From NCBI GenBank assembly GCA_958299035.1, contig CATQJL010000316.1, forward strand, positions 41,714,025 through 41,778,024: a stretch of 64,000 nucleotides of DNA. The letters run 5' to 3'. A program made the position numbers and the translations under genes. This stretch comes from Cylicocyclus nassatus. Lineage: Eukaryota > Nematoda > Chromadorea > Rhabditida > Strongylidae. The notes under the pieces are model-generated. The model made no database searches and was not told where the DNA came from. It saw nothing but the letters and a program-made list of their open reading frames with translations. This document shows positions 35,681 through 49,067 of this stretch, piece after piece (position 1 is the first letter of the stretch; each line of letters starts with the position of its first letter).

Positions 35681-36083
35681 CCCTAAAATCCCATAGATAA
35701 GGGCGGTTTAATTTACCGGTGAAAAATGAATTGCAATGAAATTGAAATTGAATGCAGTCACCCCTCTAACTTGATGGATGGATAAATAAAAATTGGAGAA
35801 GAAGTTTAGAAGAAGCTTCGCCCCTCAACACTAAACCCCGCCTACTTAATAAACAATTCATATAGAAAAATAGCGATTTTAACGGAATTTCGGAATTTCT
35901 ATATGAATTGTTTATTAAGTGGGCGGGGTTTAGAGTTGAGGGGCGGAGATTCTTCTAAACTTCTTCTTCGATTTTCATTTATCCATCCATCAAGTTAGAG
36001 CGGTGACTGCATTCAATTTCAATTTCATTCCAATTCATTTTTCACCGGTAAATCAAACCGCTCTTATCTGTGACATTTTAGGG
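35681..36083. mobile_element. Near-perfect palindromic MITE, 403 bp
   Basis: CCCTAAAATCCCATAGATAA at the left and TTATCTGTGACATTTTAGGG at the right begin arms that stay complementary almost to the centre. They contain AATTTACCGGTGAAAAATG, TTGATGGATGGATAAAT and CCCGCCTACTTAATAAACA. The loop is about 25 bases. The arms differ at only scattered positions, suggesting recent activity. Confidence 0.85.
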
Positions 36084-36447
36084 TATTTATAATATAGCCA
36101 GAGAACTGCTAGCAACAATTCTAGCTACGTTTAATAGGAATGCCATAGAAAAAGTTACTTTAATTAGAATGAACTCCAAAAATCTTGCATCAACTGTCAA
36201 CCCACCCACTGCAATCATTCATTATAGAGCGATAATGACATATCTAACCATAATTCTAGGCAAAATTCAACAAAGAAACACGAAGTTGACTCCAATTAGT
36301 ATTCCGTATAGGTAGGTTTTATGCTAAGATGGGAGAAAAACCTTTAAGTCTATAAATGTGATAAAAAATAAAAATAAAAATTGACGATATTCATAAATCA
36401 CAAACCAAGTCAATATAAAATCATCAATAAATCCAATATAAAAATAG

Positions 36448-37492
36448 CTTTCAAAGGGCGCTTTTGGCGGGGGTGGTGCAGGAGGAACCAAAGGGCTGCC
36501 ACCTGTATCCGCAGGAGGTAACTAGAAGCGCGAGCGCTGTGGAGAATATTTTGGCGAGGATCCAAGAAAACTTGGGAAGGACATCCTTTAGGAACAAATC
36601 TTCATAACATAGCGTGGAGATGACTTTGAAAATTTTCAAAAACAGATTTGTAATGCAGACTGAAGGCGCATCCACTGGGTTTAAAAGTAAGTGATAATTG
36701 GGAATTGTAATGGTAAGAAAAGCCAACTTCCTTGATAAAACTTTTTATGAATTTTGAATTTTCAAGTGCTGAAGAGCGGGATTTTCATTCAAAATTCGTT
36801 CTTTGGTAAAGGAGTAGTTTGCCTTTTGAGTTATTCAACCAAAGTAATTGAAATGTGATGAAAAGACATCTGGAAGCTTGTGTCAAGATGCATTAGGCAG
36901 ATTGTCTCATAATTTCAAACCTTTCTAATTGTAAATTCGGACACTATAGATCTTATAGGATACGCTATTGAAACAATAATCCTTAATCGGTAGTCCTTTC
37001 AAGGTTGTATACACAATAGCAAAAGTTGCATCACATGCAACCTAGTTGACATTATTTCCTGATTAGCACTCCCTACTTTCAACTTGGAGTCCAGAATCTT
37101 GAAAATTCGCTTAAAATCTTTCACCAACATTGAACTTAAAATGTTTCACCTTTCTATGGTGAATTTTGAAGGCTAAGATTTGGCAAAAACAGAACTCGAG
37201 TAGAGAGACAGATTGTTTATTTATCCGGTAGGCTTATAGCTGAAAAATGCGCATTTCAATACTGATTCATAAAGCTGAAAAATGCGCACTTTAATACTGA
37301 TTCCAAATCTGTCCTTCAAATCTTTAAAAGTTAATTTCAAGATGTGTTAAAGGGGTTACGATAAATGTCCTCGCCAAGTTTTCCTGGATCCTCGCCAAAA
37401 TATTCTCCACAGCGCTCGCACTCCTAATTATATCCTGCGGATACAGGCGGCAGCGCTTTGGTTCCTCCTGCACCGCATCCCTTTTGGCGAAT
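36448..37492. mobile_element. TIR element with about 140-bp GC-rich ends
   Basis: The left end (GGTGGTGCAGGAGGAACCAA ... GCGAGCGCTGTGGAGAATAT ... TTGGCGAGGATCC) is the inverse of the right end at 37358-37492. The interior does not pair. It contains an imperfect tandem duplication at 37220-37300 (GCTGAAAAATGCGCA). Confidence 0.7.
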
Positions 37493-40400
37493 AATTCTCA
37501 AAGACTAGTAGCATATACACGTACGAAAAACTCATATCAAACAGAATTTCCAAGTGGAATAATTTTGCTAAACTTGATACATATAGGCTAGAACAAATTC
37601 TCTTTGTAAAAATGCAAATGTAGGTAATATGATGTGAAAAATATACATCAACTCTAAACTTCGAAACGCTGCTATCGGATTTAAATACAATCAAGCCATA
37701 TGAAATTAGCAGTGAAAAAGGCGTTAAACATGAACGAGAAGGTGTGTACTAGTGGAAAAGTATTTGAAATTCAGACAGCTATAAAAAGTATTATGAATAC
37801 TTACATCAAAAGATACAAGTTCAATAATGGTCAGCTTAGAAACATGAAAAATTCCTTTTCATACTTGTCACAGATTCAAAACACTTCTTCATAAAGTATA
37901 TAGCATATATAATTACTACAACTATACCTAACTGTATTTTATAATTGGCATCGGATAAGAGTCTAGTAATAATTTTGGACAAATATGTATTGCACCATAT
38001 ACAAAGATAAACACCTAGAGTATCTTCTATTGTACCCTAGTTTCATGAGTACAAAACGCAGGGTATTTTAATCGTGAATTCAGGAACACGAGGATTTGAG
38101 ACCATTACATACAGTGCTGTATTGACTAAGAGAAGTGTGGCATGATCGTTTTCGGAAGCACAGCGAAGCGACTGAGCGGCTCGCTTAAAAGGTCAAAAAA
38201 GGTGCCTCTTATGCTTGTAAAATTAATCAGATTCACATTTTGGCAAAATTTCATTTGTGATGTATTAGTCAGGTCAGAAAACTCGTGCCGTGTTTGAGAC
38301 CCATCCTAAAAGCGTTCAAAATAAAGCTAGACAAACACTTTGAAGTGTTCTATGCAAAACTGCAACGACCGCACCTCTTTCAAATTTTCAAAAGAGCTGC
38401 TCAGTCGTATTACTGTTTCGAAAAGCGATCCTTATGTCACACACTCTCAAACAATACGCAGCACGTTATAGCGTCTCTTGATCGCGGGCGGTTCGATCTG
38501 AATCCCCTTTGGCTTATGCACCTGAAAATGGTCAAAAAAGCGAAGCAAACCCATGACTTTCTTCTTCTTGGGCCATTCTAGGTCGATTCAACATTAACTT
38601 TGCTTTTCAAACAAGCGGCAAATCCCGCGAAGCAAAGCTCTTGATTTTAGGAGCATTTTACACATTTCAATTCCTTTTAAAAGTCTGTAATCGCCCTGCA
38701 ATTTGATCAAAAAACTCCAGAAAATTATCAAATGATGCAACCCATGTTTCTGTCATGATCAGCTCAACGCTATTCCATTCCATATTTCGTCATAATTTAT
38801 GCATGGGTTTTTCATGAAAATTCCTGGATTTTGGCAGGCTTTCTCTTTATACAAACGCACGAAACCCCAACAAATCCTCGAAATTTCAAAATTTCGAAAA
38901 GGATTATATTTTGACACCAATTTTACAAGGCAGATGTGTTTTTTTTGAAAAATACTAAGATTCTGAAACAAAAAACACCCTTTATGGGGTGGGGCAAAGC
39001 GTTGGAAGCAAAATTTGCAGTGCTGTAGATCACGAAACTGCTTATGATTCTGATTTTAGATTTTCTCCACATAATGCTATACAAACCACACTTTACTTAG
39101 CTAAAAATCGCCAAATTTTTTAATGGAAATGACTTGCCAAACAAGTGCTTTGACAGAGAGAGAGAGAAAAAGAGAGAGAGAGAGGTAGAGTGAGAGAGAG
39201 AAAGAAAAAAATTCTCAGTATAAACTTATTTCGGTGCCAAAGAGAGACCGTAATTATTTTGCAACACTTTGATGCACACATTGTAGAAGAGGTTTCGCGC
39301 TATCACATTGTAGAGTTGCGTTTGCCACAAAGCATTCTTTCGAAAACGCGAAATAGTATTTTGCAAACATTACCTGCGTGCAGTGGCCATTTGCCTTAAA
39401 AATCTAAAAGCTGTAGGAGCGCAGCAGGTATTAGATTTTAGGTTATATTATTTTTATGAGTCTTCTATATAAGCATCTATTTCGAAGGAATACTTTGTGG
39501 CAAGCGCAACTAATTCGATGTTATAGCGCAAAGCATCTTCTACATTGTGTGCATCGAAGTGTTGTAAAATATAATCAATGGAGCAAATTCATTACTTTTT
39601 AGATTACAATTTTTCGCTCCCGTTCGCGCAGTCGCATCAAATTTTCGAGAATGCGAATACAATGCCTTTCCTTTGAAATTCCAGAACTTTTCTTCCAAAT
39701 ATTGCAAAAATTTTTTTTCGTAATTTGTTGTAGCCAAAAGCTTGCTCTATCATACTGCAAATTTGTCCAGTGAAAAATGCAGATATGTGTGGGCATAAGA
39801 CGAATTTCATCAAGACTGCTTGCGTGCGAAGACAGGCGAACTAGCCAAGATTTCGGAAGGCTGTTTTGAAGCCAAGATGCATCGAAATTTTTGACCTGCG
39901 TTGTATTTGTAAATGTCCGATTTATGTGTGCACCAAACCTTTGTTTCTAGGTACCTTCTTTATAAATTTATCCAAAATTACTAAGCTCCGAGACTTTTGC
40001 TCCTCTCTGTAGGAAGGAGAACTGCATGACACCCACATTGATTTCTTACGAGGTTTGAGTTGACCAGGGATGAAAGTGGTAGCAACAAAAATTGGTACTA
40101 TTCCGTTATCCGGACCCATTTTTTTAAAGGAAAATATTGCTTCTCTCGTACCATATTTGATCCCAGCTTTCAAGAAGGATTGTCAACCTTCTGCTACCCG
40201 ACAAAAAATTTGACATGTCGTATAAATGTTTAACAGGTTTTACACGAATTTATGTTGTCCGCGACGTAAATTCAGTCTACATTTTAGTCTATGCTGACCT
40301 CATTTCGATCAAAACAATTTCAAAAACGAAAACTGGCATATCAGTGACGGCATACCATATTAAATAAACAGATTGGACTCCCCATAACAGAGAAATGCGC

Positions 40401-40740
40401 TGGGATTCCATCACCTAAGAGGCGAAACAAGCGAGGTGCTTTGAGCCGCATTTATAATGATTTTGAAAAAACACGGCAAAATGAATTAGAACGTGTCAAT
40501 TTATTCCTAACACGTGGAAGGGAGGAAGTCCGCAGAATCTATAAAAAATTGTTAGACTGAAGGACGTATTTTATGAGAGCCTTTTGAAAAAGATGGGGCT
40601 ATAACAGAAAAGTATCAAAAAAATCGCACCAAAAAACCATCACAAACAAGGGAAAGAAGAAGATTTTCGTAGAACATTTCAGTATGTCGTTTTTTCAAAT
40701 GAACACCGCATCTCGTGGAACAAAAATTTCTATTAAAAAA
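37493..40740. other. No gene recognised
   Basis: Several frames of 60-100 codons lack splice context or domains. The only definite feature is the GA repeat listed separately. Confidence 0.35.
39153..39209 (+). repeat. (GA)n microsatellite
   Basis: An interrupted run of GAGAGA units with AAAA and GGTAGAGT interruptions. Confidence 0.9.
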
Positions 40741-43636
40741 AGAAATTAGGAGGTCTTGACGGCATTCAATGCAAAAGATCATCTTCTCTCTAACGTTATG
40801 AGCCAAATTTAGCAAATTCAATGAGTTCCCGGAAAATTACTAAGGTCTGCCCCATGCTTTTTATGATGATCAAAACAATCTTCTAGACTTCTTCCAACCT
40901 CCAAGAAGTCCAAGTAACGAATGGTAGTGCAAACCCTACAGAAAACAATACAAATTTTTCCTCTCTCTAGCTCGCCATAATTATTCAATAAAATTTTATT
41001 TGATTCTACCACTTGCCACACGTCAACTCAGACCTCGTAGAACATCAACGAGTGCAGCTCTAGTGTCATTCGTGCAGCGTTCTTCATCTTTTTAAGAGGC
41101 GCTTTTGCTCCAGTTTGTGGAGTCTTCGGGAATAGAATCATCAAATATGTTTTCGATTGCGCCCCGCCCTATCCGATCGAGATTTGATATTTTGAATTCG
41201 TAAACGCCATTCGTTTAGTAAAAAAAATAATAAACTATAATCCCTTCTTGTTTGACAAAAATTTCATCAAATAATTATGGCGAGATTTAGAAAGGAGAAA
41301 ACTTTTATTGTTTTCTGTAGGGTTTGCTCTGTCTAACATACGTCACTTGGACTCCTTCGGAGGTTTATATGAAGCTGGCTTCGGCTCCGCTCGGCCCTGT
41401 CAAAACACTATGATAAAGCTTCCATCCCTCTCCAGTACAACTTTCCCTGTACCCCGCCTACATGCCAGTTCACTATTCCCGTCGTTTTAAAATGCAGCAT
41501 GCTCGACTATCCCTCTGTGCCAACTCCCAGCCCCGCAGGGCAAACTTTACAAAAAATCGATAAAATCGATATCGATCGATGGCGAAAAGTAGCCTATGAC
41601 ACCCGCCCCGCTTCGAAGTGTATGTGTGCCAAGTTTGATCCGATTCGGTTGAGAAGTGGAATTTTCTTCGAAACATATTAGGTCGGTGCAAAACTTTGTC
41701 ACTTTTTTCGATCCATCTGCAAACACGCTAGAATGAAGATAAACAAACATCTTAAATGTCTCCGAAGCAGAATTTCTTCCTCTTTCCAACTGCTAAACTC
41801 TAGTTGTTTTCGTTGAGAGAGTGATGAGATATTCGCTGAAATTTGCAACCATTCGTTTTTACCATGTGTAACTTTCGCTAGTTTTCAAAACTTTTGTGTG
41901 AGACTTTCGGAGGAACCCTAATAGCCACCAGATAGGGCAAACCTTTTGCCAACAGAAGCAATTTTTTGTAGCCCTACGGCTTGTCTTTCCGAATTTCTAC
42001 GATTTATTTTTGAAGTGACCAAATTTTACATTTAGCTTATTTAACCTCGTAGAACATAAAATGTTGAACACTTCAGTCACCATTTAATGCAACTTTTTCT
42101 TCTTTCTGATACTTGCCTTTTTTTTGCCGAGGCAGGAGAATTTTGTGGGGAAAATCGCAGTATTTTTCAATTTCAGGAGTACGCACTGACGTAACCTATG
42201 TTTCAAAATCTTCATAATTTGAAGCGATAAGCACTCATTTACTTTGTAATGATAGCGGTTAGTAGTAATCGAGTGTTGAAACCTCAGTATTCTGTAAGTT
42301 TTGCCGTGTTTGGTGCAATAAGAGGTTATGCGATTTTACCAAAACACAAAACTTTTAGAAAATTATTTAACAATAATCTGAAAAAGCAGCTGGAAAAAGG
42401 AGAAAATTGCATAAGTTGGCAAAAGGTTTGGGTTTGCCCTATCTGGTGGCTATTAGGGTTCCTCCGAAAGTCTCATACAAAAGTTTTGAAAATTAGCGAA
42501 AGTTGGACATGGTAAAAACGAATGGTTGCAAATTTCAGCGAATATCTCGTCACTCTCTCAACGAAAACAACTAGAGTTTAGCAGTTGGGAAGAGGAAGAA
42601 ATTCTGCATCGGAAACATTTGAGATGTTTGTTTATCTTCATTCTAGCGTGTTTGCAGATGGATCGAAAAAAGTGACAAAACTTTTGCACCGATCTAATAT
42701 GTTTCGAAGAAAATTCCACTTCTCAACCGAATCGGATCAAACTTGGCACACATACACTTCGAAGCGGGGCGGGTGTCATAGGCTACTTTTCGCCATCGAT
42801 CGATATCGATTTTATCGATTTTTTGTAAGGTTTGCTCTGCGGGGCTGGGAGTTGGCACAGAGGGATAGTCGAGCATGCTGCTTTTTAAAACGACGGGAAT
42901 AGTGAACTGGCATGTAGGCGGGGCACAGGGAAAGTTGTACTGGAGAGGGATGGAAGCTTTATCATAGTGTTTTGACAGGGCCGAGCGGAGCCGAAGCCAG
43001 CTTCATATAAACCTCCGAAGGAGTCCAAGTGACGTATGTTAGACAGAGCAAACCCTACAGAAAACAATAAAAGTTTTCTCCTTTCTAAATCTCGCCATAA
43101 TTATTTGATGAAATTTTTGTCAAACAAGAAGGGATTATAGTTTATTAATTTTTTTACTAAACGAATGGCGTTTACGAATTCAAAATATCAAATCTCGATC
43201 GGATAGGGCGGGGCGCAATCGAAAACATATTTGATGATTCTATTCCCGAAGACTCCACAAACTGGAGCAAAAGCGCCTCTTAAAAATATGAAGAACGCTG
43301 CACGAATGACACTAGAGCTGCACTCGTTGATGTTCTACGAGGTCTGAGTTGACGTGTGGCAAGTGGTAGAATCAAATAAAATTTTATTGAATAATTATGG
43401 CGAGCTAGAGAGAGGAAAAATTTGTATTGTTTTCTGTAGAGTTTGCACTACCATTCGTTACTTGGACTTCTTGGAGGTCGGAAGAAATCTAGAAGATTGT
43501 TTTGATCATCATAAAAAGCATGGGGCATACCTTAGTAACTTTCCGGGAACTCATTGAATCTGCTAAATTTGGCTCATAACGTTAGATAGAAGATGAACTT
43601 TTGCATTGAATGCCATCAAGACCTCCTAATTTCTTG
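40741..43636. mobile_element. 2.9-kb inverted duplication enclosing a mariner-like MITE
   Basis: Arms 40741-41955 and 42420-43636 are inverted copies; paired positions sum to 84375. The centre of about 465 bases does not pair. Nested inside, 41678-42697 is itself bounded by TTAGGTCGGTGCAAAACTTT-type TIRs with TA duplications. The inner half of each large arm is therefore the hairpin arm of that MITE. The outer part carries the ATCGAT/GGCTGGGAGTTGG repeat family also seen at 17410-18060. Mirror-image open frames are a consequence of the duplication. Confidence 0.85.
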
Positions 43637-43704
43637 TCTTCTTCTTTCGGATACACTTTGAACTGTTCGTTTATCTTCATTCTAGCATGTTTGCCGATGG
43701 ATTG

Positions 43705-43990
43705 AAAAAACTGACAAAACTTTTGCACCAACCTAATACATACAGACATACATAAAGGCTGCTGCATGACGAAGGCGCAATATCCTTGGGCGCGCAGCTT
43801 TATTAGCCGCAGAGCGCATAGGGCGCAGGATTTACAACGGTGAAGATACGCGCGCCGAGGTCGCTCCAGCTCAACTGATAAGCTACTGCGCCTTCGTCAC
43901 GCCTTCGCCTTCGTAGCCTTCAGGTACATACATACAGACAGACATTCAGCTTTATATGTATATAAGATCTAGAAAAATTGTGGACCTCGA
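43705..43990. repeat. Microsatellite-flanked GC-rich insert
   Basis: CATACAGACATACATAAA at the left and ACATACATACAGACAGACAT at the right flank a GC-rich block of about 170 bases (GGGCGCGCAGC ... ACGCGCGCCGAGGTCGCTCC). The block contains CAGCTCAACTGATAAGC, which resembles a tRNA A-box, but no B-box was found. The right microsatellite and AAGCTGAATGTCTG are the inverse of sequence at 17366-17410. Confidence 0.5.
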
Positions 43991-46652
43991 AGATCTCAAA
44001 AACATGTTTCGCACATTTTTGTAATCTTCCGAGAAAATTCTTAATTGTGCTACATTGAGATAGAATGTTGAACAGAAGATATTATAAAATGCTGCATTGA
44101 ATGCTACCAAGGTCTTAAAGAAATCTTTGTCCTAGAAGTGTGATGATCATTTAAAAAAGCGGCATTACTTTTGGAACACCTAGTTTCACTTGGAAACATG
44201 AGCTTTGCACCTAAAATCAAATACATTCAAAATGCTTACACAACCATTTGACTCTATGAAATATTTTTTCGTTGTCAGCAATTTAAGTAGAGCTTTATCA
44301 TGCATATTAGAAATTCTAATCAAACAAGATCAACTTTGAAAAGAAAATTCGAAAATTACATCTCCTGCAGAAACGTTCAATTAGTAAATTTATTTCATGA
44401 AAAAGAGTAGGCATCAAACTTAAAATTAAAAATACTTCCAAAATTTTTTCTCCGTTTTTTCGACCAGTCAGAAGGCACGCGGAATAGCAAATAATTTAAA
44501 GCAAATTGATGCAGCTTTTTGTTCTCTTCCTAGAAATCATGTCAAACCATTTGCTTTTGTGTTGCGCCAAATTGAACCCAAACAATGTAACTAGTGCTTT
44601 ATCATGCATATCAGAGGTTCTAATCAAAACAAGGGTTTTTGCTACCCCCCCCCCCCCCCGCTTGGCAATTTTTTAGAATTTCCGGTTTTAACATTTGGAA
44701 GAGGTTTGATAACACGACTAGAGTAAACAAAGTGCAACACAACGAATTTTTTGGGAATATTGCTTTCCAGTATTTTAAGATGTCTGTCAAAAGCCTTCAC
44801 TTCTACAAAGTCGCGTGGTACACGAACGCGTCAAACATTGGAAAGTTTTCGGAATTCATTGTTTGGATAAACTTAGATCGAAGATCCTCAAATTGGTAGG
44901 GAAAAAGGCTAATTGAGAAAAACTACACTGAACAATACCCCGAGTTGCTTGTTAGTTAGTATTTTGAGAGTTCGGTAAAACGAGATATAAAATTTGTTGA
45001 CATTATAAAAATAATTTTGGTAATCTTGAAAAGACAGCTGGAGATTCTAAAAAGACTTATAGTGCTGCACTTTGTTTGCTGTAATCGTTTGATATAAAAC
45101 TCCAGAAGTTTGAGAAAAAAGATTATAAAAGCTTACCAATTTGGGCACAATAAATCAAAAATTCTGCAATTATTTTAGTAATCACAGAAGCAAATGGTAT
45201 GGAAACGTGACTGCCAGAGGAAGAAAAATTGTGCCGAGTTTCCTGAAGTGTTTGCTCATCTTTACTTCACTTCTCATGTTAGATCGAAAAACGGAAACTT
45301 TTGAAACGACCTATTAATGAAGTCATAGGTTGCTGGACCTTCCAGCACTTTTAGCAATCGAAAATCAAGAGATTTTCAAAGAACATACGAATTTTCCAAG
45401 AATTTCGGTGCAAACTAATGTGCTAACCTAATACTTTGTAGGGTTTGCTTTATTCATTAGCCTTTTCAACCTCTTCGGAGAGATCGTTAAAAATTTAGAA
45501 ACCTAGCGAAAATTGACCATGGCAAAATCCATGGCCTTATTTTTTGGTAATTTTCTGAGAGGTGCATTGCAACTTAACCATTTGGAAAAAAAAAATGAAA
45601 AATTGTTTTTTCAGAGCGATTCAATACCAGGTTAATGCAAATGGCGTGACTCGAATGCGATAATTTTTCTAGGAGAGCAAGTCTGTTCTTCTGGAAGAAA
45701 TTAACAAGGTTTGCTCTTTACAGCATTAACCTAAAGCACCCAATTCACTGGCTAACAATTCCAAGATTCCTTGACTGCAAAAAAACACTAGAGTAACCTT
45801 GCAAAATGTTTTATTTTCTACAGCACTTTTTCATACGTCGCTTTAGCAAGTTTCAATGCTGCGCAGAAATGCAGATAAAAAGTTTTCCTGAAAAATGTGA
45901 TATGGAGCAAAAATTCCCCTCAACACAGCATTTTCTTTTCAATAAAGCAATGAAAAACAATATGGATTTCTGCTTTGCAAGAGTACCTTAGTTTTGTAAA
46001 TTGAAGAGCTGTTTTTACTGGAAAAGATGAGTAAGGATTGCCACTTGCACTGACAAGAGGACAGCAGTCGCTTTAACACTCTTAAGCGAGGTAGCGATCG
46101 TTTTGATTGGCCAAGATAGGACAGCGATGGTATTGTTTTAGAATGTTGTGAAACGCTGCAGCTCGTCTGAGGAACCAATATATTTGATGCTTTGCGGTAC
46201 CCAATCTCTGCAAATGGAGGAGGGTATTTACCATAGTTTCAGGAGTACAAGAGTGGGGATTTTTTTAAATCGATCAAACATGTCAAAGGGCTTCCGAAAG
46301 GGCCCTATAGCCTCGGGCAGATTTGGCGCAATTTGATCGTCGCGATTCATCGCTAGAAGACAAGTGTTACGAGTTCACTGCATGCCGATCTCCCTGTATT
46401 TCAGTTGTGATATCTAGTCACAATTAGTCGTGTTGGAAAACTATCACAACCATAGGTGCGATAGGGGGAGCCGGGCTCTCCCCAGGGGAAGGGGGTCTCG
46501 GCTGTTTCCGACCTTCCAGGTGAAGGGGTATGTGAGCCTGGGGGGGGGGAGGGAGAGAGAAAAGGTAAAAAAGCGTGGTATGAAGTCCTCTAATTTGTAC
46601 CTTATTTAAATACAAATTGAAAAAAAAACTTATAGAATTTAAAAAAATAATA
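43991..46652. other. No gene; lone element ends near 44190 and 45300
   Basis: TTTTGAAACGACCTATTA at 45300 and ACTTTTGGAACACCTAG at 44172 look like single mariner-type ends without clear partners. A C run sits at 44646. Confidence 0.35.
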
Positions 46653-47359
46653 CTAAGTTGAACCGGAAGTCTTTCGCACCAAATCCAAAACTTCATAATT
46701 TCTGAATTTTCTAACCGATTGGACCGCTCTTATTTTGATATGAAAGACTAAGTCATGCTCTTTATAAAGACCACCAACTGCTTACCAATGATCATCTTTT
46801 GCACAGATAGGAGTGTAGAAGAAAATTGGTCAAAAATTGAATTTTCTGTGTAGGGTCCATAAAAAATCGGAAACTTGCAACAAAATTCGGAGCAGTCGGT
46901 ATTGCAGGTTTTTTCACCAGCTCTTTCTAACTGTGGAATGTTTGCGCCGATTGAACGTCTCTATGAAAAGTTACGATTTTCAAGCAAGCAATACAAAAAG
47001 ATGAGTTTGGTTTGATTTGGCATTTTTCAGGGAAATTGTAATTTTTTATGGAAACGCTCAATCGGCGCAAACTTTGCACTGTTAGAAAGAGCTGGTGAAA
47101 GAACCTACAATACCGACTGCTCCGATTTTTGTTGCAAGTTTCGATTTTTTATTACCCTACACAGAAAATTCGTATTTTGACTAATTTTCTTCTACAGCTC
47201 CTATCTACGCAACAGATGATCATTAGCAAGCAGTTAAAATGTCATTGTAAATAGCATGACTTACTCTTTCATAAAAAATAAGAACGCTCCTATTGGCTGG
47301 AAAATTCAGAGGCTATGAATCTTTGAATTTGGTGCGAAAGAACTTTCGATTCAACCTAA
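46653..47359. mobile_element. Near-complete palindromic MITE, 0.7 kb
   Basis: The ends CTAAGTTGAACCGGAAGTCT and AGAACTTTCGATTCAACCTAA are inverted partners flanked by TA. Almost the whole length folds: GAGCAGTCGGTATTGCAGG, CACCAGCTCTTTCTAACTGT and GTTTGCGCCGATTGA all have inverse copies on the other side of about 47015. Confidence 0.8.
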
Positions 47360-47470
47360 TAAATCAAAAAAATTGACTTTATAAAGATCTGTGCTCCTAT
47401 TTCATTGCATCGACAAAAAAATGAAAGCAATAAGGTATTTCAAAAGATGTACAAGTTAGGAACAACTTAC

Positions 47471-48778
47471 AATTCCTGCACGGTCATCAACAATATCACT
47501 ATCGCTAACGTCAGAGACAACAAGTTCGCTGCCTGAAAGATCTTCTTCTTCTGTCAGAAGATCATCGGAGTAGAAGTAGAATTGAAAAAGCGTTCTAAGT
47601 CGAAAATAGGTTTGAAACGTTCTTCTTCTCTAAGCGCTTTTGTGATTTTTTTCCTGGCCCTCTGGTAGCACCAGGAAAGTCAGCAGGTAGGTGACCAGTT
47701 TCTTCATACCATCTTTCAGGATATTTCAAAAAGTCATGCGGTGACATCCTGTCTGGACCACTTGCAATCCTTCGAACGAAGTTTTTAGATAACAATATGT
47801 TCAGTAGAAGGTTGACAAATCTCAAGTAATTGCTTAGGTGCTCCACCGTTGGACGAGTTCTGCGTTAAGTTCTGTAACAGAGTAGATAGCAAATCCCCTC
47901 TCCACCTCTGCCGTTCTAGTCGGGACGGGAACTAGCTTTGCTAGTAAGCCCATCAGATTTTTGCGGTAAGTAATGGGGGAAGGCTGCGTTCATACTGATT
48001 CCCTTGTTCTGGAACTGTTCCCGCACAGTTCTCGCACTGTGCGGGAACTGTGCGGGAACAGTTCCAGAACAAGGGAATCAGTATGAACGCAGCCGAAAGA
48101 GCCAGATCGCATATGCTTTCGCAACACCGGAAGTAGATATTGCATACTTTTTTGGGCATTGTCGAACTCTGGCTCCACCTCCTCTGGCTTACGTCTTGTT
48201 AGCTGACGAGAAAGCAGCCAGCTTCTTCTTCAACAGCATCTGCGGATTAGCCGAAAAAAGTAGATACTATGCTGCACGTTGGTTTTTTTTCAATATTATA
48301 GGTCATATAAGGCGAGATACTTCCAGCAGTACGAAGCACAAAGTTAAGTTCGTACTCTAGTCGGGATCTAAGAGCAGTAGCTATGCTTTGTACTAACACC
48401 TTCATTTTGTTCATGCCCATGTTCGTGAATTTAGCAGCCTTGAAATCTTCAGCAACCTGAAGATCAACAATGGGTTTCTTGGACATTTCCTCATTGAAAT
48501 TAGGCAATCTGCTTGGATTTCTGATGTGCGAAATAGAGAGCTTTTCGCTCAAATGTCAACTCTGTATCAATGTCGACAACATATTCGTCGGCGTAAGATT
48601 CTCCTTCTGCCTCGCTGTTGAACTGGAACACATGCGAGTCATCTGCGATTTTGTAAAGTATTCTGCCTGCCGCTTCTTCTTCAAACTGCCAACCTTTTCA
48701 AAACATTGAAGGATATTTTAATAACAGTTGTGCTTCTGAATGCCTCAAAGTCTTTGATATATTGAAACCAACCATTCT
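47471..48778 (-). pseudogene. Unrecognised coding region in frame-shifted pieces
   Basis: Read on the minus strand, the region opens after TTGTAG at 48778 and closes at 47471 before GTAAGT. Between them the translation is protein-like nearly throughout but hops frame about six times, usually by one base and often at A or T runs. Pieces include NGWFQYIKDFEAFRSTT, RILYKIADDSHVFQFNSEAE, SKKPIVDLQVAEDFKAAKF, PEFDNAQKSMQYLLPVLRKH, ERWYEETGHLPADFPGATR and an acidic end, EEEDLSGSELVVSDVSDSD. A 113-bp palindromic MITE (47982-48094) interrupts it. I do not recognise the family; an unfamiliar cellular gene or a transposon protein are both possible. It lies, same strand, inside the proposed giant intron of the DUF273-like gene. 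Confidence 0.4.
47982..48094. mobile_element. Almost perfect 113-bp palindrome
   Basis: GGCTGCGTTCATACTGATTC at the left is matched by its exact complement at the right, and the arms differ at one position. The centre repeats CGCACAGTTC/GAACTGTGCG words. It belongs to the same family as 27688-27790 and is inserted within the coding-like region 47471-48778. Confidence 0.85.
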
Positions 48779-49067
48779 CTACAATTAGGTGAGTCTAGAG
48801 CATTTCACGGAAGTGACCTTCTTCAGCACTAGTTTTACAGAGTATGATTTCAGATATGGGCGGGTTTTTGTGTGAAGGTGTGGAACTTCACCAATCTTCC
48901 ATAGTTTTTTTTTGAGTATGTGCTGATAATGATGACACAACCGTCAACCAAAAGCGCATTTTTTACTAAAAAAACATAAACATATAACAACGATAAGCAC
49001 GCTTAAATAGACGCGTTCGCTCGCGTTCCCGTTAGTGCTGATAACGATGTCAATCCACAGCACATTT

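Noticed and set aside
41308..43067. Mirror-image 60-105 codon frames around the 42-kb duplication
   Set aside because: They are explained by the inverted duplication and by the ATCGAT-rich repeat.
43830..43920. A-box-like CAGCTCAACTGATAAGC
   Set aside because: No B-box or cloverleaf found, so it is not called as a tRNA or SINE head.
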